From: Pelagimonas sp.
Lineage (GTDB): Bacteria > Pseudomonadota > Alphaproteobacteria > Rhodobacterales > Rhodobacteraceae
Assembly: GCA_025210265.1 (NCBI GenBank)
Contig: JAOASD010000007.1
Span: forward strand, 62,001-126,000
DNA length: 64,000 nt
Reading direction: 5' to 3'
Positions 1-9,206 of the stretch are shown one piece after another (the first letter of the stretch is position 1; each line of letters opens with the position of its first letter). A program made the translations under genes and the position numbers. Under the pieces are notes generated by a model. The model was not told the origin of the DNA and ran no database searches. It saw only the letters and a program-made list of their open reading frames with translations.

Positions 1-354
1 GCCGCACAGCGCACCTGCGCCGATCGCGGCCAGAACGCCCAGCAGCAGCGGCATCCCAAGATAGGTCAGAACAACCCCGGCAACCACCGCGCAAAAGGTC
101 ATCAACGTGCCCACAGACAGGTCGATCCCCCCGGTGATGATCACCAGCGTTGCCGCAACCGCCAGCACCCCATTGACCGAGGTCGCCTGCAAAATCGCAA
201 TCATATTCGATGTCTGCATGAAATTGGGCGAGGCGATGGAAAACCCGATCAGCAGCGCGATCAAACTCGCAAAGGCCAAGATCTTTTGATAGGCACCGGA
301 ATCCCCCAACTGCGCCAGCGGGCTTTTCTCTTTTACGTCTGAAACGGTGGTCAT
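1..354 (-). CDS. Sugar ABC transporter permease (RbsC family), 3' end outside window
   Basis: This is the inner-membrane permease of a ribose-type sugar importer. Only the first 118 codons are visible; the gene runs off the left edge. The translation has a short cytoplasmic N-terminus, then hydrophobic segments, and the family signature [15 protein letters not shown] around residues 76-90. The start ATG overlaps the stop of the ATPase gene by four bases (ATGA), so the two are translationally coupled. The substrate cannot be read from the permease alone. The neighbouring L-fucose/D-arabinose enzymes suggest an aldose of that configuration. A periplasmic binding protein would be expected beyond the left edge or elsewhere. 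Confidence 0.85.
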   Translation of the reverse strand, partial: MTTVSDVKEKSPLAQLGDSGAYQKILAFASLIALLIGFSIASPNFMQTSNMIAILQATSVNGVLAVAATLVIITGGIDLSVGTLMTFCAVVAGVVLTYLGMPLLLGVLAAIGAGALCG

Positions 355-1877
355 TGGAGTGTCTCCGATACGCGCATTGCTGGCGCACGCTGTGTCGCCA
401 GACGCATGATGTCCTCTTGGGTGGTGTCTTTGCCGCCGGGCAAAATGCCCGTCAGCCGGCCTTCGCACATGACCGCGATGCGGTGACTCAGGCGCATGAT
501 TTCCGGCAGTTCAGACGAAATCACGATGATGGTTTTGCCCGCCGCAGCCAGCTCTTCGAGCAACTTGTAGATTTCCGATTTGGCCCCGATGTCGATGCCA
601 CGGGTCGGTTCGTCAAAAATCAGGATGTCGCAATCGCGCAGCAGCCATTTGGCGATCACCACTTTCTGCTGATTGCCGCCCGATAGCAGCCGAACCTCTT
701 GCGTATCCGACGGCGTGCGAATGCCCAATTGCCGGATATAGGCCTGAGCGGTCTCGGCCATTTTGGCTTCGTTCAGCACGCCACGCCCCGAAATGAACAG
801 ATCCAGAGAAGACAGCGCAATATTGTCCCGCACGCTCATGCCTGTGGCCAGACCGAAATGTTTGCGATCCTCGGACAGATAGCCGATCCCCGCGCGCACC
901 GCATCGCTGGGCGCGCGGATTGAGACCTTGCGGCCATGCACCTCAACCTCGCCCCGCTCCAGCCGGTCAGCGCCGAAAATCGCGCGGGCGACCTCGGTCC
1001 GGCCCGCGCCCATCAACCCGGCAAAGCCCAGGATTTCACCGCGCTGCACCGAAAAGCTGACATCGCGGATTTCCTTACCCCGGCGCAGACCGGTCACGCG
1101 CAGCGAAACTTCGGCAGCCCCCAGATCCGGCACTTCAAGGGGCTCTTCGCTGACATCACGCCCCACCATCATCGCGATGATCTGACTGATCGGCGTGTCC
1201 TCGGCCCCCACCGTGCCGACATATTCCCCATCGCGCATCACCGTCACGCGGTCGGCGATTTGTTTGAGCTCATCCATTTTATGGCTGATATAGACGATCC
1301 CGACCCCTTCGGATTTCAGCCGCCGGATGATCGTGAACAGCTCGGCGATTTCTGCGTCATTCAAGGCCGCAGTCGGTTCATCCATAATCAGAACCCTGGA
1401 GCGAAAAGACAGCGCCTTGGCGATTTCCACCATCTGCTGTTTGGCAATGGTCAAAGTCCCGACCGGCACCCTTGGATCCAGATCCAGGTTCATCGACGCA
1501 AAGATCTGTGCCGCCTGCGCATTCAGGGCCGCATCATCCAGCCGACCAAAGCGTTTGCGCGGCTCGCGCCCGATGAAAATATTCTGCGCCGCGCTCAGAT
1601 CGTTCATCAGGCTCAGCTCCTGGTGAATGATGCCGATGCCCAGATCCTGCGCCTCACCCGGCGTTGCGGGATTGACGCTTTGGCCGCCGATGACCAGATC
1701 CCCGCCGTCACGCTGATAAATCCCTGAAAGGATTTTCATCAGCGTGGATTTCCCCGCGCCATTTTCCCCCATCAGGGCGTGCACCTCGCCCGGCTCAATA
1801 TCGAACTGCACCGTTTTCAGTGCGTGAACACCGGGGAAGTATTTTTCGATCCCCGTCATTTCGACCAGCTTTGACAT
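351..1877 (-). CDS. Sugar ABC transporter ATP-binding protein (RbsA/MglA family)
   Basis: This 508-residue protein has two ABC cassettes in tandem, the usual architecture of ribose/galactose-type importer ATPases, and energises sugar uptake at the inner membrane. The first cassette has Walker [10 protein letters not shown] at residues 37-45 and Walker [11 protein letters not shown]. The second has the degenerate P-loop GLMGAGRTE typical of the family, the signature [15 protein letters not shown] and Walker [13 protein letters not shown]. It lies between the UxaA-family dehydratase upstream (46-nt gap) and the permease downstream, in one minus-strand operon divergent from the GntR regulator. 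The family is certain; the sugar is inferred from neighbours. Confidence 0.92.
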   Translation of the reverse strand: MSKLVEMTGIEKYFPGVHALKTVQFDIEPGEVHALMGENGAGKSTLMKILSGIYQRDGGDLVIGGQSVNPATPGEAQDLGIGIIHQELSLMNDLSAAQNIFIGREPRKRFGRLDDAALNAQAAQIFASMNLDLDPRVPVGTLTIAKQQMVEIAKALSFRSRVLIMDEPTAALNDAEIAELFTIIRRLKSEGVGIVYISHKMDELKQIADRVTVMRDGEYVGTVGAEDTPISQIIAMMVGRDVSEEPLEVPDLGAAEVSLRVTGLRRGKEIRDVSFSVQRGEILGFAGLMGAGRTEVARAIFGADRLERGEVEVHGRKVSIRAPSDAVRAGIGYLSEDRKHFGLATGMSVRDNIALSSLDLFISGRGVLNEAKMAETAQAYIRQLGIRTPSDTQEVRLLSGGNQQKVVIAKWLLRDCDILIFDEPTRGIDIGAKSEIYKLLEELAAAGKTIIVISSELPEIMRLSHRIAVMCEGRLTGILPGGKDTTQEDIMRLATQRAPAMRVSETLQ

Positions 1878-1922
1878 ATCCCCTCCCTTCCTGTTTGTGT
1901 GTCGCTCTCCCTCAGAGCGGCG

Positions 1923-3476
1923 CTACATCACCGCGCCGATCTGCCAGGGGACAAATTCGACCCCCCCAAATCCCAGCTCCTCACTTTTGGTTTGCCCGCC
2001 CGAGGCGACCTGAATCATCAATTCGAACAGCTCGGCGCCCTTATCCTCGATCGAGACCCCAGCGCCGACGATATCCCCGCAATTCAGATCCATGTCTTCG
2101 GACAGGCGGGCATACATTTCCGAATTTGTGGCCAGCTTGATGCAAGGCGTGGGCTGATAGCCCGACACCGATCCGCGCCCGGTGGTAAACACAATCAGAT
2201 TGGCCCCAGAGGCCACCTGACCCGTCACGGAACAGGGGTCAAAACCGGGGCTGTCCATAAACACAAAACCGGCCTCGTCAATCGGCTCTGCGAATTTATA
2301 CACCCCGCTCAAAGGTGCAGTGCCCCCCTTGGCCACCGCCCCCAGAGACTTTTCCAGAATGGTGGTCAGCCCGCCGCGCTTATTGCCGGGGCTGGGATTG
2401 TTGTCCATTTCGCCACCGTTACGGGCGCAGTAATCTTCCCACCAGCGCACGCGCTCGATCAGCTTTTCCCCGATTTCAACGGTCTTTGCCCGGCGGGTCA
2501 GCAGATGCTCTGCGCCATAAATCTCTGAGGTTTCCGACAGGATCGTCGTCCCGCCACGCCGCACCAGCAGGTCTGACGCATATCCCAGCGCCGGATTGGC
2601 CGTGATCCCCGAATAGCCGTCAGAGCCGCCACATTGCATTCCAACAGTCAGAGCACTGACTGGCGCGGGTCGGCGCGTGGCGGTATTGGCCTGCGCGGCA
2701 ATCCCGGCCAGATGCTCCAGACCGCGTTCGATGGTGCGGCGCGTCCCGCCTTCGTTCTGGATGGTCATATAGCGCAGCGCCCCATCCGAGCGGATCTGAC
2801 GCCCGCCCACCAGATCCCGCAGCTGCATCACTTCGCACCCCAGCCCAATCAGCAGGATGCCGCCAAAATTGGGATGCTGCGCATAGCCGGACAGGGTGCG
2901 GAACAGGGTCGCATAGCCTTCGTTTTCGCCTGACATGCCGCAACCGGTGCCATGCACGATCGGCACAATGCCGTCCACATTTGGGAACTGCTCCAGCAAC
3001 CCGCTGCGCTCTGCGGCCTCGGCGATGAACCGCGCGACAGAGCCGGAACAGTTCACAGTCGTCAGAATCCCCACATAATTGCGTGTGCCGACGCGGCCAT
3101 CTTCGCGGTGATAGCCCATAAAGCTGCGCCCATCCTGAAGCGGCGCAAGGTCGTGGGCGGCGCTGGCATGAGCATAGTCCTGCTGATGCGCGCCCATGCC
3201 CAGATTGTCCGAATGCACATGCGCCCCCGGTGCGATCTCGACCTTGGCCTGACCGATGATCTGACCGTAGCGCACCACATTTTCGCCCGCACGGATCGGG
3301 GCAACAGCGATCTTATGCCCCCGCGGGATCGCCTGAACAGTCGACCAGTCAAACCCATCCAGATGCGCCCCCTTGGGCAGATCCCGAAGCGCGATGACAA
3401 CATTATCCTGGGGGTTGAGTCGCAACACACCACGCCCAAGATCCTGAGATTTATTGTCTTTTTCCAAGTTCAGCAT
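1923..3476 (-). CDS. UxaA-family (altronate dehydratase-like) sugar-acid dehydratase
   Basis: The protein has 517 residues with an N-terminal SAF domain (about residues 15-90, VVIALRDLPKGAHLDGFDW) fused to the long C-terminal UxaA domain, which opens with GYHREDGRVGTRNYV. It contains the conserved cysteines NCSG, GCGMSGENEG and GLGCEVMQL expected of a metal or iron-sulfur dehydratase. Members of the D-altronate dehydratase family are known to dehydrate L-fuconate, D-arabinonate and L-galactonate to 2-keto-3-deoxy acids. No enolase-family fuconate dehydratase is present in this cluster, so this gene most probably supplies that step. The start at 3476 is chosen over an upstream in-frame codon because AGAGAG precedes it and homologues begin near there. 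The gene is divergent from gntR and first in the operon with rbsA and rbsC. Confidence 0.82.
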   Translation of the reverse strand: MLNLEKDNKSQDLGRGVLRLNPQDNVVIALRDLPKGAHLDGFDWSTVQAIPRGHKIAVAPIRAGENVVRYGQIIGQAKVEIAPGAHVHSDNLGMGAHQQDYAHASAAHDLAPLQDGRSFMGYHREDGRVGTRNYVGILTTVNCSGSVARFIAEAAERSGLLEQFPNVDGIVPIVHGTGCGMSGENEGYATLFRTLSGYAQHPNFGGILLIGLGCEVMQLRDLVGGRQIRSDGALRYMTIQNEGGTRRTIERGLEHLAGIAAQANTATRRPAPVSALTVGMQCGGSDGYSGITANPALGYASDLLVRRGGTTILSETSEIYGAEHLLTRRAKTVEIGEKLIERVRWWEDYCARNGGEMDNNPSPGNKRGGLTTILEKSLGAVAKGGTAPLSGVYKFAEPIDEAGFVFMDSPGFDPCSVTGQVASGANLIVFTTGRGSVSGYQPTPCIKLATNSEMYARLSEDMDLNCGDIVGAGVSIEDKGAELFELMIQVASGGQTKSEELGFGGVEFVPWQIGAVM

Positions 3477-3531
3477 GTTTTCTCTCTGCCAGCTCCCTTT
3501 TTTGCTAAACCCTGCAACAGGCACTTGTCAA

Positions 3532-3543
3532 CTAACATGTTAG
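3532..3543. promoter_or_regulatory. Candidate GntR-family operator (perfect 12-bp palindrome)
   Basis: CTAACATGTTAG is a perfect palindrome 18 nt before the start of the GntR/FadR gene and 56 nt before the divergent dehydratase gene. FadR-subfamily regulators bind short palindromes in such divergent regions. The assignment is inferred from position and symmetry. Confidence 0.5.
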
Positions 3544-3560
3544 AATGGTAGATTGAGAAC

Positions 3561-4274
3561 ATGGAGCATTCAAACGATATTGACGCCACACGGCTTGCTG
3601 AAATTTCATCGCTGGACGGGTCGCTGGCCCAGCGCGTGTATCAGGCTATGAAAAAGGCCATTCTTGCCCTTGATTTCCCGCCGGGCGCGAATGTGCGAAA
3701 GGCCCCAATCTGCGAGCGGCTGGGCGTGTCCCGCGCCCCCGTGACAGAGGCCATCGCCCGATTGGCGGCAGATGGGCTGGTCGATGTGATCCCGCAATCC
3801 GGCACCCATGTGTCGTATTTTTCGATGGCAGAAATTCAGGAGGGCGTCTTTCTGCGCGAAGCCCTGGAACTAGCAACAGTGGCCAAGGTGTCGCGGGATA
3901 TTTCCGACGATCAGCTGAAAAAGCTGAGCCGCAACATGCGCCTGCAAGAACTGTTGCTACAGGATGGCGACACGGATGGGTTCTACGAGGCTGACGAGGA
4001 ATTTCACCATCTTCTGATGGAATTTACAGGCTTCACCCGCCTGCCGCATGTGGCGCAGACGGTGTCTTTGCAGGTCAGCCGCGCACGGCTTTTGCTGCTG
4101 CCCGCCCCCGGACGCGTGACCGAAACCCTAGAAGAACACCGCGCAATTTTCCACGCCATCCGCAATCGCGACGAACGCAGCGCACAGCAGGAAATGCGCC
4201 GCCATATCGGCCAGTTGCTGCCCCGCATCGAAGCCCTGCACGCCGCGAAACCCGCATTGTTCAACGAGACCTGA
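3561..4274 (+). CDS. GntR family transcriptional regulator, FadR/FCD subfamily
   Basis: This is a 237-residue regulator. Residues about 18-85 form the winged helix-turn-helix (LAQRVYQAMKKAIL through GTHVSYFSM, with recognition helix VSRAPVTEAIARLAADGLV). The rest is an all-helical FCD ligand-binding domain with the acidic and histidine residues of the metal/ligand pocket (EADEEFHHLLME, EEHRAIFHAI). It probably senses a sugar acid or keto-deoxy intermediate of the surrounding pathway and represses both divergent operons. It is followed 15 nt later by the aldose dehydrogenase gene, so it is likely co-transcribed with the catabolic genes. Confidence 0.88.
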   Translation: MEHSNDIDATRLAEISSLDGSLAQRVYQAMKKAILALDFPPGANVRKAPICERLGVSRAPVTEAIARLAADGLVDVIPQSGTHVSYFSMAEIQEGVFLREALELATVAKVSRDISDDQLKKLSRNMRLQELLLQDGDTDGFYEADEEFHHLLMEFTGFTRLPHVAQTVSLQVSRARLLLLPAPGRVTETLEEHRAIFHAIRNRDERSAQQEMRRHIGQLLPRIEALHAAKPALFNET

Positions 4275-4289
4275 CACAGGGAGCCCCCC

Positions 4290-5342
4290 ATGCATACGTC
4301 ACAGCTGCGCCTGCTCAACCAGCGCACGTCGCGCCCCGTTCCGCTGACTCAGCTGGGGTTTGGTGGCGCGCCACTGGGAAATCTCTATCGCAAGGTCTCG
4401 GATGCGGATGCGCAGGGCGCTCTGCACGCGGCCTATGACAGCGGCGTCCGTTTTTTTGACACCGCGCCGCAATATGGGTTGGGGCGGTCGGAACAGAGAT
4501 TTGGCACCGCACTGCGCGAGATCGACCGCAACACCCTTCAGCTGTCGACCAAGGTCGGGCGGCTGCTGCTGGATTGCGAACCGCATGAGGTCACTCCCGA
4601 AGCCTTTGTCGACGTGCCGCAAAAACGGATCGTCTTTGATTACACCTATGACGGGGTGATGCGGTCCTATGAGGCCAGCAAACAACGGCTGGGGGTCGAG
4701 ACTGTCGACATTCTTCTGGTGCATGATGTCTGCGCCTTCAGCCAGGGCAGTCAGGAAAAATCCGACGAAAAGCTGCGCGAGCTGTTCGACGGCGGTGGCT
4801 ATCGCGCCCTGACCGAATTGCGCGACAGCGGGGAAATCGCCGCAATCGGAGCCGGCGTGAATGAATGGCAGGTCTGCGAAAAACTGCTGGGGATGGGGGA
4901 TTTTGACGGGTTTCTTCTGGCCGGGCGTTACACGCTGCTGGAGCAGGAGGCGCTGGACAGTTTTCTGCCGCTTTGCGAGCAGCGCGATGTCGGCATCATT
5001 CTGGGCGGGCCCTATAATTCCGGCATTCTGGCGACCGGGGCCATCCCTGGCGCAAAATACAATTACGACACCGCACCCGCCCCAATCCTGGAGCGTGTGC
5101 GCGCCATCGAAGACATCTGCGCCGCGCATGACACCCCGCTGATCGCTGCAGCTCTGCAATTTGTTCTGGGCCATCCCTGTGTAAAAACAGTTGTCCCCGG
5201 CGCGGTCTCGGCCGCCGAGGTGCAGGCCAATGCCGCATTGATGGCACGGGTCATTCCAGCGGCCCTGTGGCGGGATCTGCGCAGCGCCGGGCTGATCCGA
5301 CCGGACGCGCCACTGCCATCGGAGACCGCCGATGCTGCGTAA
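4290..5342 (+). CDS. Aldo/keto reductase, probable L-fucose/D-threo-aldose 1-dehydrogenase
   Basis: This 350-residue TIM-barrel enzyme has the aldo/keto reductase tetrad recognisable as the Asp and Tyr of FFDTAPQYG, the Lys of STKVG and the His of ILLVHDV. The D-threo-aldose dehydrogenase branch of this family oxidises L-fucose, and also D-arabinose, at C1 with NAD(P) to the aldonolactone. The neighbours fit that step exactly: a FucU-type mutarotase starts within its last 11 bases and a lactonase follows. The precise aldose preference is inferred from context. Confidence 0.82.
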   Translation: MHTSQLRLLNQRTSRPVPLTQLGFGGAPLGNLYRKVSDADAQGALHAAYDSGVRFFDTAPQYGLGRSEQRFGTALREIDRNTLQLSTKVGRLLLDCEPHEVTPEAFVDVPQKRIVFDYTYDGVMRSYEASKQRLGVETVDILLVHDVCAFSQGSQEKSDEKLRELFDGGGYRALTELRDSGEIAAIGAGVNEWQVCEKLLGMGDFDGFLLAGRYTLLEQEALDSFLPLCEQRDVGIILGGPYNSGILATGAIPGAKYNYDTAPAPILERVRAIEDICAAHDTPLIAAALQFVLGHPCVKTVVPGAVSAAEVQANAALMARVIPAALWRDLRSAGLIRPDAPLPSETADAA

Positions 5343-5760
5343 CATCAATCCGTTGCTCTGCCCCGAATTGCTGCGTGCTCTGCGCGCCATGGGGCATGGG
5401 GATGAGATCGTCATCGCCGATGCCAACTTTCCCGCCACTAGCCTGGGCCCGCCCTGCATTCGCGCTGATGGGGCCAGCGCCACCGACATGCTGAGCGCCA
5501 TTTTACAGGTTCTGCCGCTGGACAGTTTTGTCCCCGATCCGGTCCTGACCATGCAGGTCGTGGGTGCCCCGCAGGAAACGCCAGCGGTTGTGGCGGAGTT
5601 TGATCAGATCCTGCAGGACCAGGCCGACCTGCCCACCACCTGCCAAAGCCTTGAACGGTTTGCCTTTTACGACCGCGCAGCAACAGCATTCGCCGTGGTC
5701 CAAACCGGCGAAACCCGGCTTTACGGCAACATCATCATCAAAAAGGGCGTGATCGGATGA
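5332..5760 (+). CDS. fucU: RbsD/FucU family sugar mutarotase (L-fucose mutarotase-like)
   Basis: The 142-residue protein matches the length and motifs of the RbsD/FucU family: MLRNINPLLCPELLRALRAMGHGDEIVIADANFP at the N-terminus (catalytic His of MGHGDE) and the C-terminal RLYGNIIIKKGV. These cytosolic enzymes interconvert alpha and beta anomers of free sugars and so supply the correct anomer to the dehydrogenase encoded just upstream. The start overlaps the upstream gene by 11 bases and its stop overlaps the lactonase start (ATGA), indicating tight translational coupling. Confidence 0.88.
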   Translation: MLRNINPLLCPELLRALRAMGHGDEIVIADANFPATSLGPPCIRADGASATDMLSAILQVLPLDSFVPDPVLTMQVVGAPQETPAVVAEFDQILQDQADLPTTCQSLERFAFYDRAATAFAVVQTGETRLYGNIIIKKGVIG

Positions 5761-6587
5761 GACTGGATGCGCATCAGCATTTCTGGGCGCTTGAGCGCGG
5801 AGACTATGGGTGGCTGACCCCGGATCTGGCCCCGATCTATCGGGATTTCCTGCCTGCGGACCTGGCTCCGATCCTGAAGAAGTGGCAGATCGACGGCACC
5901 ATTCTGGTACAGGCCGCCCCCAGCCTTGCCGAAACGCGGTTCATGTTGGATCTGGCCAAAGACACCCCCTTTATCAAAGGCGTGGTCGGCTGGGTCGATT
6001 TCGACTCTCCAGAGGCTGCTTCGCACCTGATCGACCTGGCCCAAGACCCTCATCTGGTCGGGCTCCGCCCCATGTTGCAGGATATAGAGGACAGCAACTG
6101 GGTGCTGCAGCCCCGCTTTGCCCCGGTATTCGAAACCCTCATCCAGCATGGTCTGGTATTTGACGCGCTGATCCAGCCGCGGCACCTAAGCGCCCTGCAC
6201 CACTTGGCACAACGCCATCCAGATCTGCGCATCGTCATCGACCATGGGGCCAAACCCCATATCGCCAAAGGCACAGTGACCGGCTGGTCCGAGGGCATCA
6301 CCGCGCTGGCACAGCTGCCCAATATTCATTGCAAACTGTCCGGTCTGGTCACAGAGGCCGGGCCGGACTGGTCTGAACCGGATCTTACCCCGTATCTGGC
6401 GCATTTGCTGAACTGTTTCGGACCCCAGCGCCTGATCTGGGGCAGCGACTGGCCGGTTTGCACCTTGGCCTCCAGTTATGACCGCTGGGTGCAGATCTGC
6501 GAAACCTTTCTGGCCCCGCTGCCGGACAGCGCGCGCGCCGCGATTTTCGGGCTGAACGCCGAACATGTTTACAACCTCAGGAGCTGA
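5757..6587 (+). CDS. Amidohydrolase family protein, probable L-fucono-lactonase
   Basis: The protein has 276 residues of the amidohydrolase_2 (COG3618) family. Metal-ligand motifs are LDAHQHFW at the N-terminus, DHGAKP in the middle and WGSDWPV near the C-terminus. Members of this group hydrolyse sugar lactones such as L-fucono-1,5-lactone or L-rhamnono-lactone. Between an aldose dehydrogenase/mutarotase pair and sugar-acid dehydratase genes, it is the expected lactone-opening step. Its ATG overlaps the fucU stop by four bases. Confidence 0.82.
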   Translation: MRLDAHQHFWALERGDYGWLTPDLAPIYRDFLPADLAPILKKWQIDGTILVQAAPSLAETRFMLDLAKDTPFIKGVVGWVDFDSPEAASHLIDLAQDPHLVGLRPMLQDIEDSNWVLQPRFAPVFETLIQHGLVFDALIQPRHLSALHHLAQRHPDLRIVIDHGAKPHIAKGTVTGWSEGITALAQLPNIHCKLSGLVTEAGPDWSEPDLTPYLAHLLNCFGPQRLIWGSDWPVCTLASSYDRWVQICETFLAPLPDSARAAIFGLNAEHVYNLRS

Positions 6588-6591
6588 TCAG

Positions 6592-7704
6592 ATGGACCTT
6601 CTCGCCCTTGATCCCTCTGGGCTGTGGCTGGGGCGCGTTGACCGCCCCGGCATCGGCCCCTGCCTCGTCACACTGCGCAAAGGCGCGCTGTTCGACATCA
6701 CCGACAAAGCCGCGCCCACATGCCGGGACATTCTGGAAATGGACGATCCCGCCACCTATCTGCGCAGCGCACCGGGCCATAGGCTGGACCCGGCAACAGA
6801 ACCTGTGACCTGGCTTGCGCCCTGCGATCTGCAGGCGATCAAAGCCTGTGGTGTCACCTTTGCCGGATCCATGGTCGAACGGGTGATCGAAGAACAGGCC
6901 GGGGGCGATCCCGCCCGCGCCGCAGCCATCCGCGACCGCATCGCCTCCCGGATCGGGAACAGTCTGAGCAATATCACTCCCGGCTCTGAGGCCGCACAGC
7001 AGGTCAAAGCCGCGCTGATCGACGAAGGCCTGTGGTCGCAATATCTAGAGGTCGGGATCGGCCCGGATGCCGAAGTGTTTTCCAAGGCGCAGGTTTTGTC
7101 TTCGGTCGGACCGGGGGCAGAAATCGGGCTGCACCCCATGTCGACCTGGAACAATCCCGAACCAGAAATCGTCCTGGCGGTTTCGTCCAGCGGACAGATC
7201 CGGGGCGCGACCCTGGGCAATGACGTCAATCTGCGCGATGTGGAGGGGCGCTCTGCCCTGCTGCTCAGCAAGGCCAAGGACAATAACGGATCCTGCGCGA
7301 TTGGCCCCATGATCCGCCTGTTCGATGACAGCTTCACCCTCGAGACCGTGCGCCAGGCCGACATCACGCTGACCGTGACCGGACCGGATGGCTTTGTGCT
7401 GAACGGCCAGTCGTCAATGTCACAGATCAGCCGGGATCCGACCGATCTGGTGCGCCAGACCATTGGTCGACACCATCAATATCCTGACGGGCTGATGCTG
7501 TTTCTTGGCACCCTGTTCGCTCCCACCCAGGACCGGGACACCCCCGGCGGGGGCTTTACCCACAAGCTGGGGGATCGCGTCACCATCGAAAACCCGGCGC
7601 TGGGGCAATTGACCAACACCGTCCGGCTGTCGACCGAATGCCCGGAATGGCGCTTTGGCGCGTCCCATCTGATGCGAAATCTGGCCGCGCGCGGCCTTCT
7701 TTGA
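6592..7704 (+). CDS. FAH-family 2-keto-3-deoxy-sugar-acid dehydratase (XylX/KdaD-like)
   Basis: The 370-residue protein of the long FAH-fold group resembles XylX and 2-keto-3-deoxy-D-arabinonate dehydratase, which are longer than FAH hydrolases. Visible signatures are IKACGVTFAGSMVERVIEEQ (residues about 83-102), WNNPEPEIVLAVSSSG with the metal-binding acids, and GNDVNLRDVEGRSALLLSKAKDNNGSCAIGP. Such enzymes convert C5 2-keto-3-deoxy acids to alpha-ketoglutarate semialdehyde. The next gene encodes the matching semialdehyde dehydrogenase. The start at 6592 is preferred because AGGAG lies 10 nt before it. Confidence 0.8.
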   Translation: MDLLALDPSGLWLGRVDRPGIGPCLVTLRKGALFDITDKAAPTCRDILEMDDPATYLRSAPGHRLDPATEPVTWLAPCDLQAIKACGVTFAGSMVERVIEEQAGGDPARAAAIRDRIASRIGNSLSNITPGSEAAQQVKAALIDEGLWSQYLEVGIGPDAEVFSKAQVLSSVGPGAEIGLHPMSTWNNPEPEIVLAVSSSGQIRGATLGNDVNLRDVEGRSALLLSKAKDNNGSCAIGPMIRLFDDSFTLETVRQADITLTVTGPDGFVLNGQSSMSQISRDPTDLVRQTIGRHHQYPDGLMLFLGTLFAPTQDRDTPGGGFTHKLGDRVTIENPALGQLTNTVRLSTECPEWRFGASHLMRNLAARGLL

Positions 7705-7715
7705 GGACAAGGAAC

Positions 7716-9206
7716 ATGTTGACCGGAAACCATCTGATCGCGGGCACCTGGGTCGGCGGCGGCGCGCGTTTTGCGTCTGCCACGGCGCAAGAGTTCAGCG
7801 CAGGCACCGCGGATCACGTCGATGCCGCCGTCCAGGCCGCCGAAGAGGCCTTTGCCAGTTTTGGCTGGTCCACGCGCACAGAGCGCGCCACCCTGCTGCG
7901 CCGCATCGCCGATGAAATCGACGCGCGCGGTGCAGACATCACACAGATCGGCACTGCGGAAACCGGCCTGCCCACAGCCCGGCTGGAGGGGGAACGCGGG
8001 CGCACCACAGGCCAGCTGCGCCTGTTTGCTGATCACATCGAACAGGGCGACTATCTGGACAGGCGGCATGACCCCGCCCTGCCCAATCGCGCACCGCTGC
8101 CGCGCCCCGAACTGCGCATGATTCAGCGCCCGCTGGGGCCGGTCGCCGTGTTCGGGGCCTCCAATTTCCCGCTGGCCTTTTCTGTCGCCGGAGGGGACAC
8201 CGCCGCTGCGCTGGCCGCAGGCTGTCCGGTGATTGTCAAAGGTCATCCCGCCCATCCCGGCACCGGCGAATTGGTGGCCCAGGCCATTGACGCCGTCATT
8301 CAGGCCACAGGCACCCATCCCGGTGTGTTTTCCCTGATCCAGTCCGACGGGATCGAGGTCGGCACCCGGCTGGTGCAACACCCGCTGATCCGCGCTGTCG
8401 GCTTTACCGGATCGCTTGCTGCCGGACGGGCCCTGTTTGATCTCTGCGCACAGCGGCCAGAGCCCATCCCCTTTTTCGGAGAGCTGGGCGCGGTGAACCC
8501 CATGTTCCTGCTGCCCGCCGCCGCCGCCAACCGAGCCGAAGACATCGGCACCGGCTGGGCCGGATCCCTGACCATGGGCGCAGGCCAGTTCTGCACCAAT
8601 CCAGGCATTGCCGTGGTGCTGGCCGGACCCGATGCCGCCCGCTTTGGCGAGGCCGCACAGGCCGCTTTGGCAGACACCGCCCCACAGACCATGCTGACCG
8701 AGGGCATCGCTGATGCCTATCGCGCCGGCGCCCAGCGCGTGGCGGACAGCCCCTCGGCGCAGCACCTGATGGGGCAGCCTTGCAGCGGCCGGGAGGCGAC
8801 CCCCCAGCTGTTTACGGTCTCGGCTGCGGACTGGCTGCAAGAGAACCCCCTGCAACACGAGGTCTTTGGCCCGCTGGGCATCATCGTCACCGCCTCTGAT
8901 CTGACAGAGCTGCACGAGGTCGCGCGCAAAATCGACGGCCAGCTGACCTGCACCCTGCATTTCGACGCAGCCGACACATCGCAGGCCGCCGCCCTGCTGC
9001 CCCTGCTGGAACGCAAAGCCGGGCGCGTCCTGGCCAACGGCTTTCCCACCGGAGTCGAAGTCTGCGACAGCATGGTCCATGGCGGTCCCTACCCGGCCTC
9101 AACCAATTTTGGCGCGACCTCGGTGGGCACCCTGTCGATCCGCCGTTTTCTGCGCCCGGTCTGTTACCAGAACATCCCGGTCTCGCTGCTGCCCGAGGAG
9201 CTATGA
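7716..9206 (+). CDS. Aldehyde dehydrogenase, probable 2,5-dioxovalerate (alpha-ketoglutarate semialdehyde) dehydrogenase
   Basis: This is a 496-residue NAD(P)-dependent aldehyde dehydrogenase of the KGSADH branch. The cofactor segment is GPVAVFGASNFPLAFSVAGGDTA, the catalytic Glu lies in FFGELGAVNPMF and the nucleophilic Cys in GAGQFCTNPG. It is expected to oxidise alpha-ketoglutarate semialdehyde to alpha-ketoglutarate, closing the C5 branch opened by the upstream FAH-fold dehydratase. The start at 7716 is preceded by GAGGACAAGGA and gives the usual N-terminus (MLTGNHLIAGTWV). An upstream in-frame start inside the preceding gene is unlikely. Confidence 0.85.
   Translation: MLTGNHLIAGTWVGGGARFASATAQEFSAGTADHVDAAVQAAEEAFASFGWSTRTERATLLRRIADEIDARGADITQIGTAETGLPTARLEGERGRTTGQLRLFADHIEQGDYLDRRHDPALPNRAPLPRPELRMIQRPLGPVAVFGASNFPLAFSVAGGDTAAALAAGCPVIVKGHPAHPGTGELVAQAIDAVIQATGTHPGVFSLIQSDGIEVGTRLVQHPLIRAVGFTGSLAAGRALFDLCAQRPEPIPFFGELGAVNPMFLLPAAAANRAEDIGTGWAGSLTMGAGQFCTNPGIAVVLAGPDAARFGEAAQAALADTAPQTMLTEGIADAYRAGAQRVADSPSAQHLMGQPCSGREATPQLFTVSAADWLQENPLQHEVFGPLGIIVTASDLTELHEVARKIDGQLTCTLHFDAADTSQAAALLPLLERKAGRVLANGFPTGVEVCDSMVHGGPYPASTNFGATSVGTLSIRRFLRPVCYQNIPVSLLPEEL

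Noticed and set aside
107..289. Small frame antisense to the permease gene at the left edge
   Set aside because: Opposite strand of a clear RbsC-type permease; no start signal.
7476..9080. 534-codon frame antisense to the aldehyde dehydrogenase gene
   Set aside because: Gly/Gln-rich translation with no motif, opposite a gene with clear catalytic residues; typical GC-rich antisense frame.
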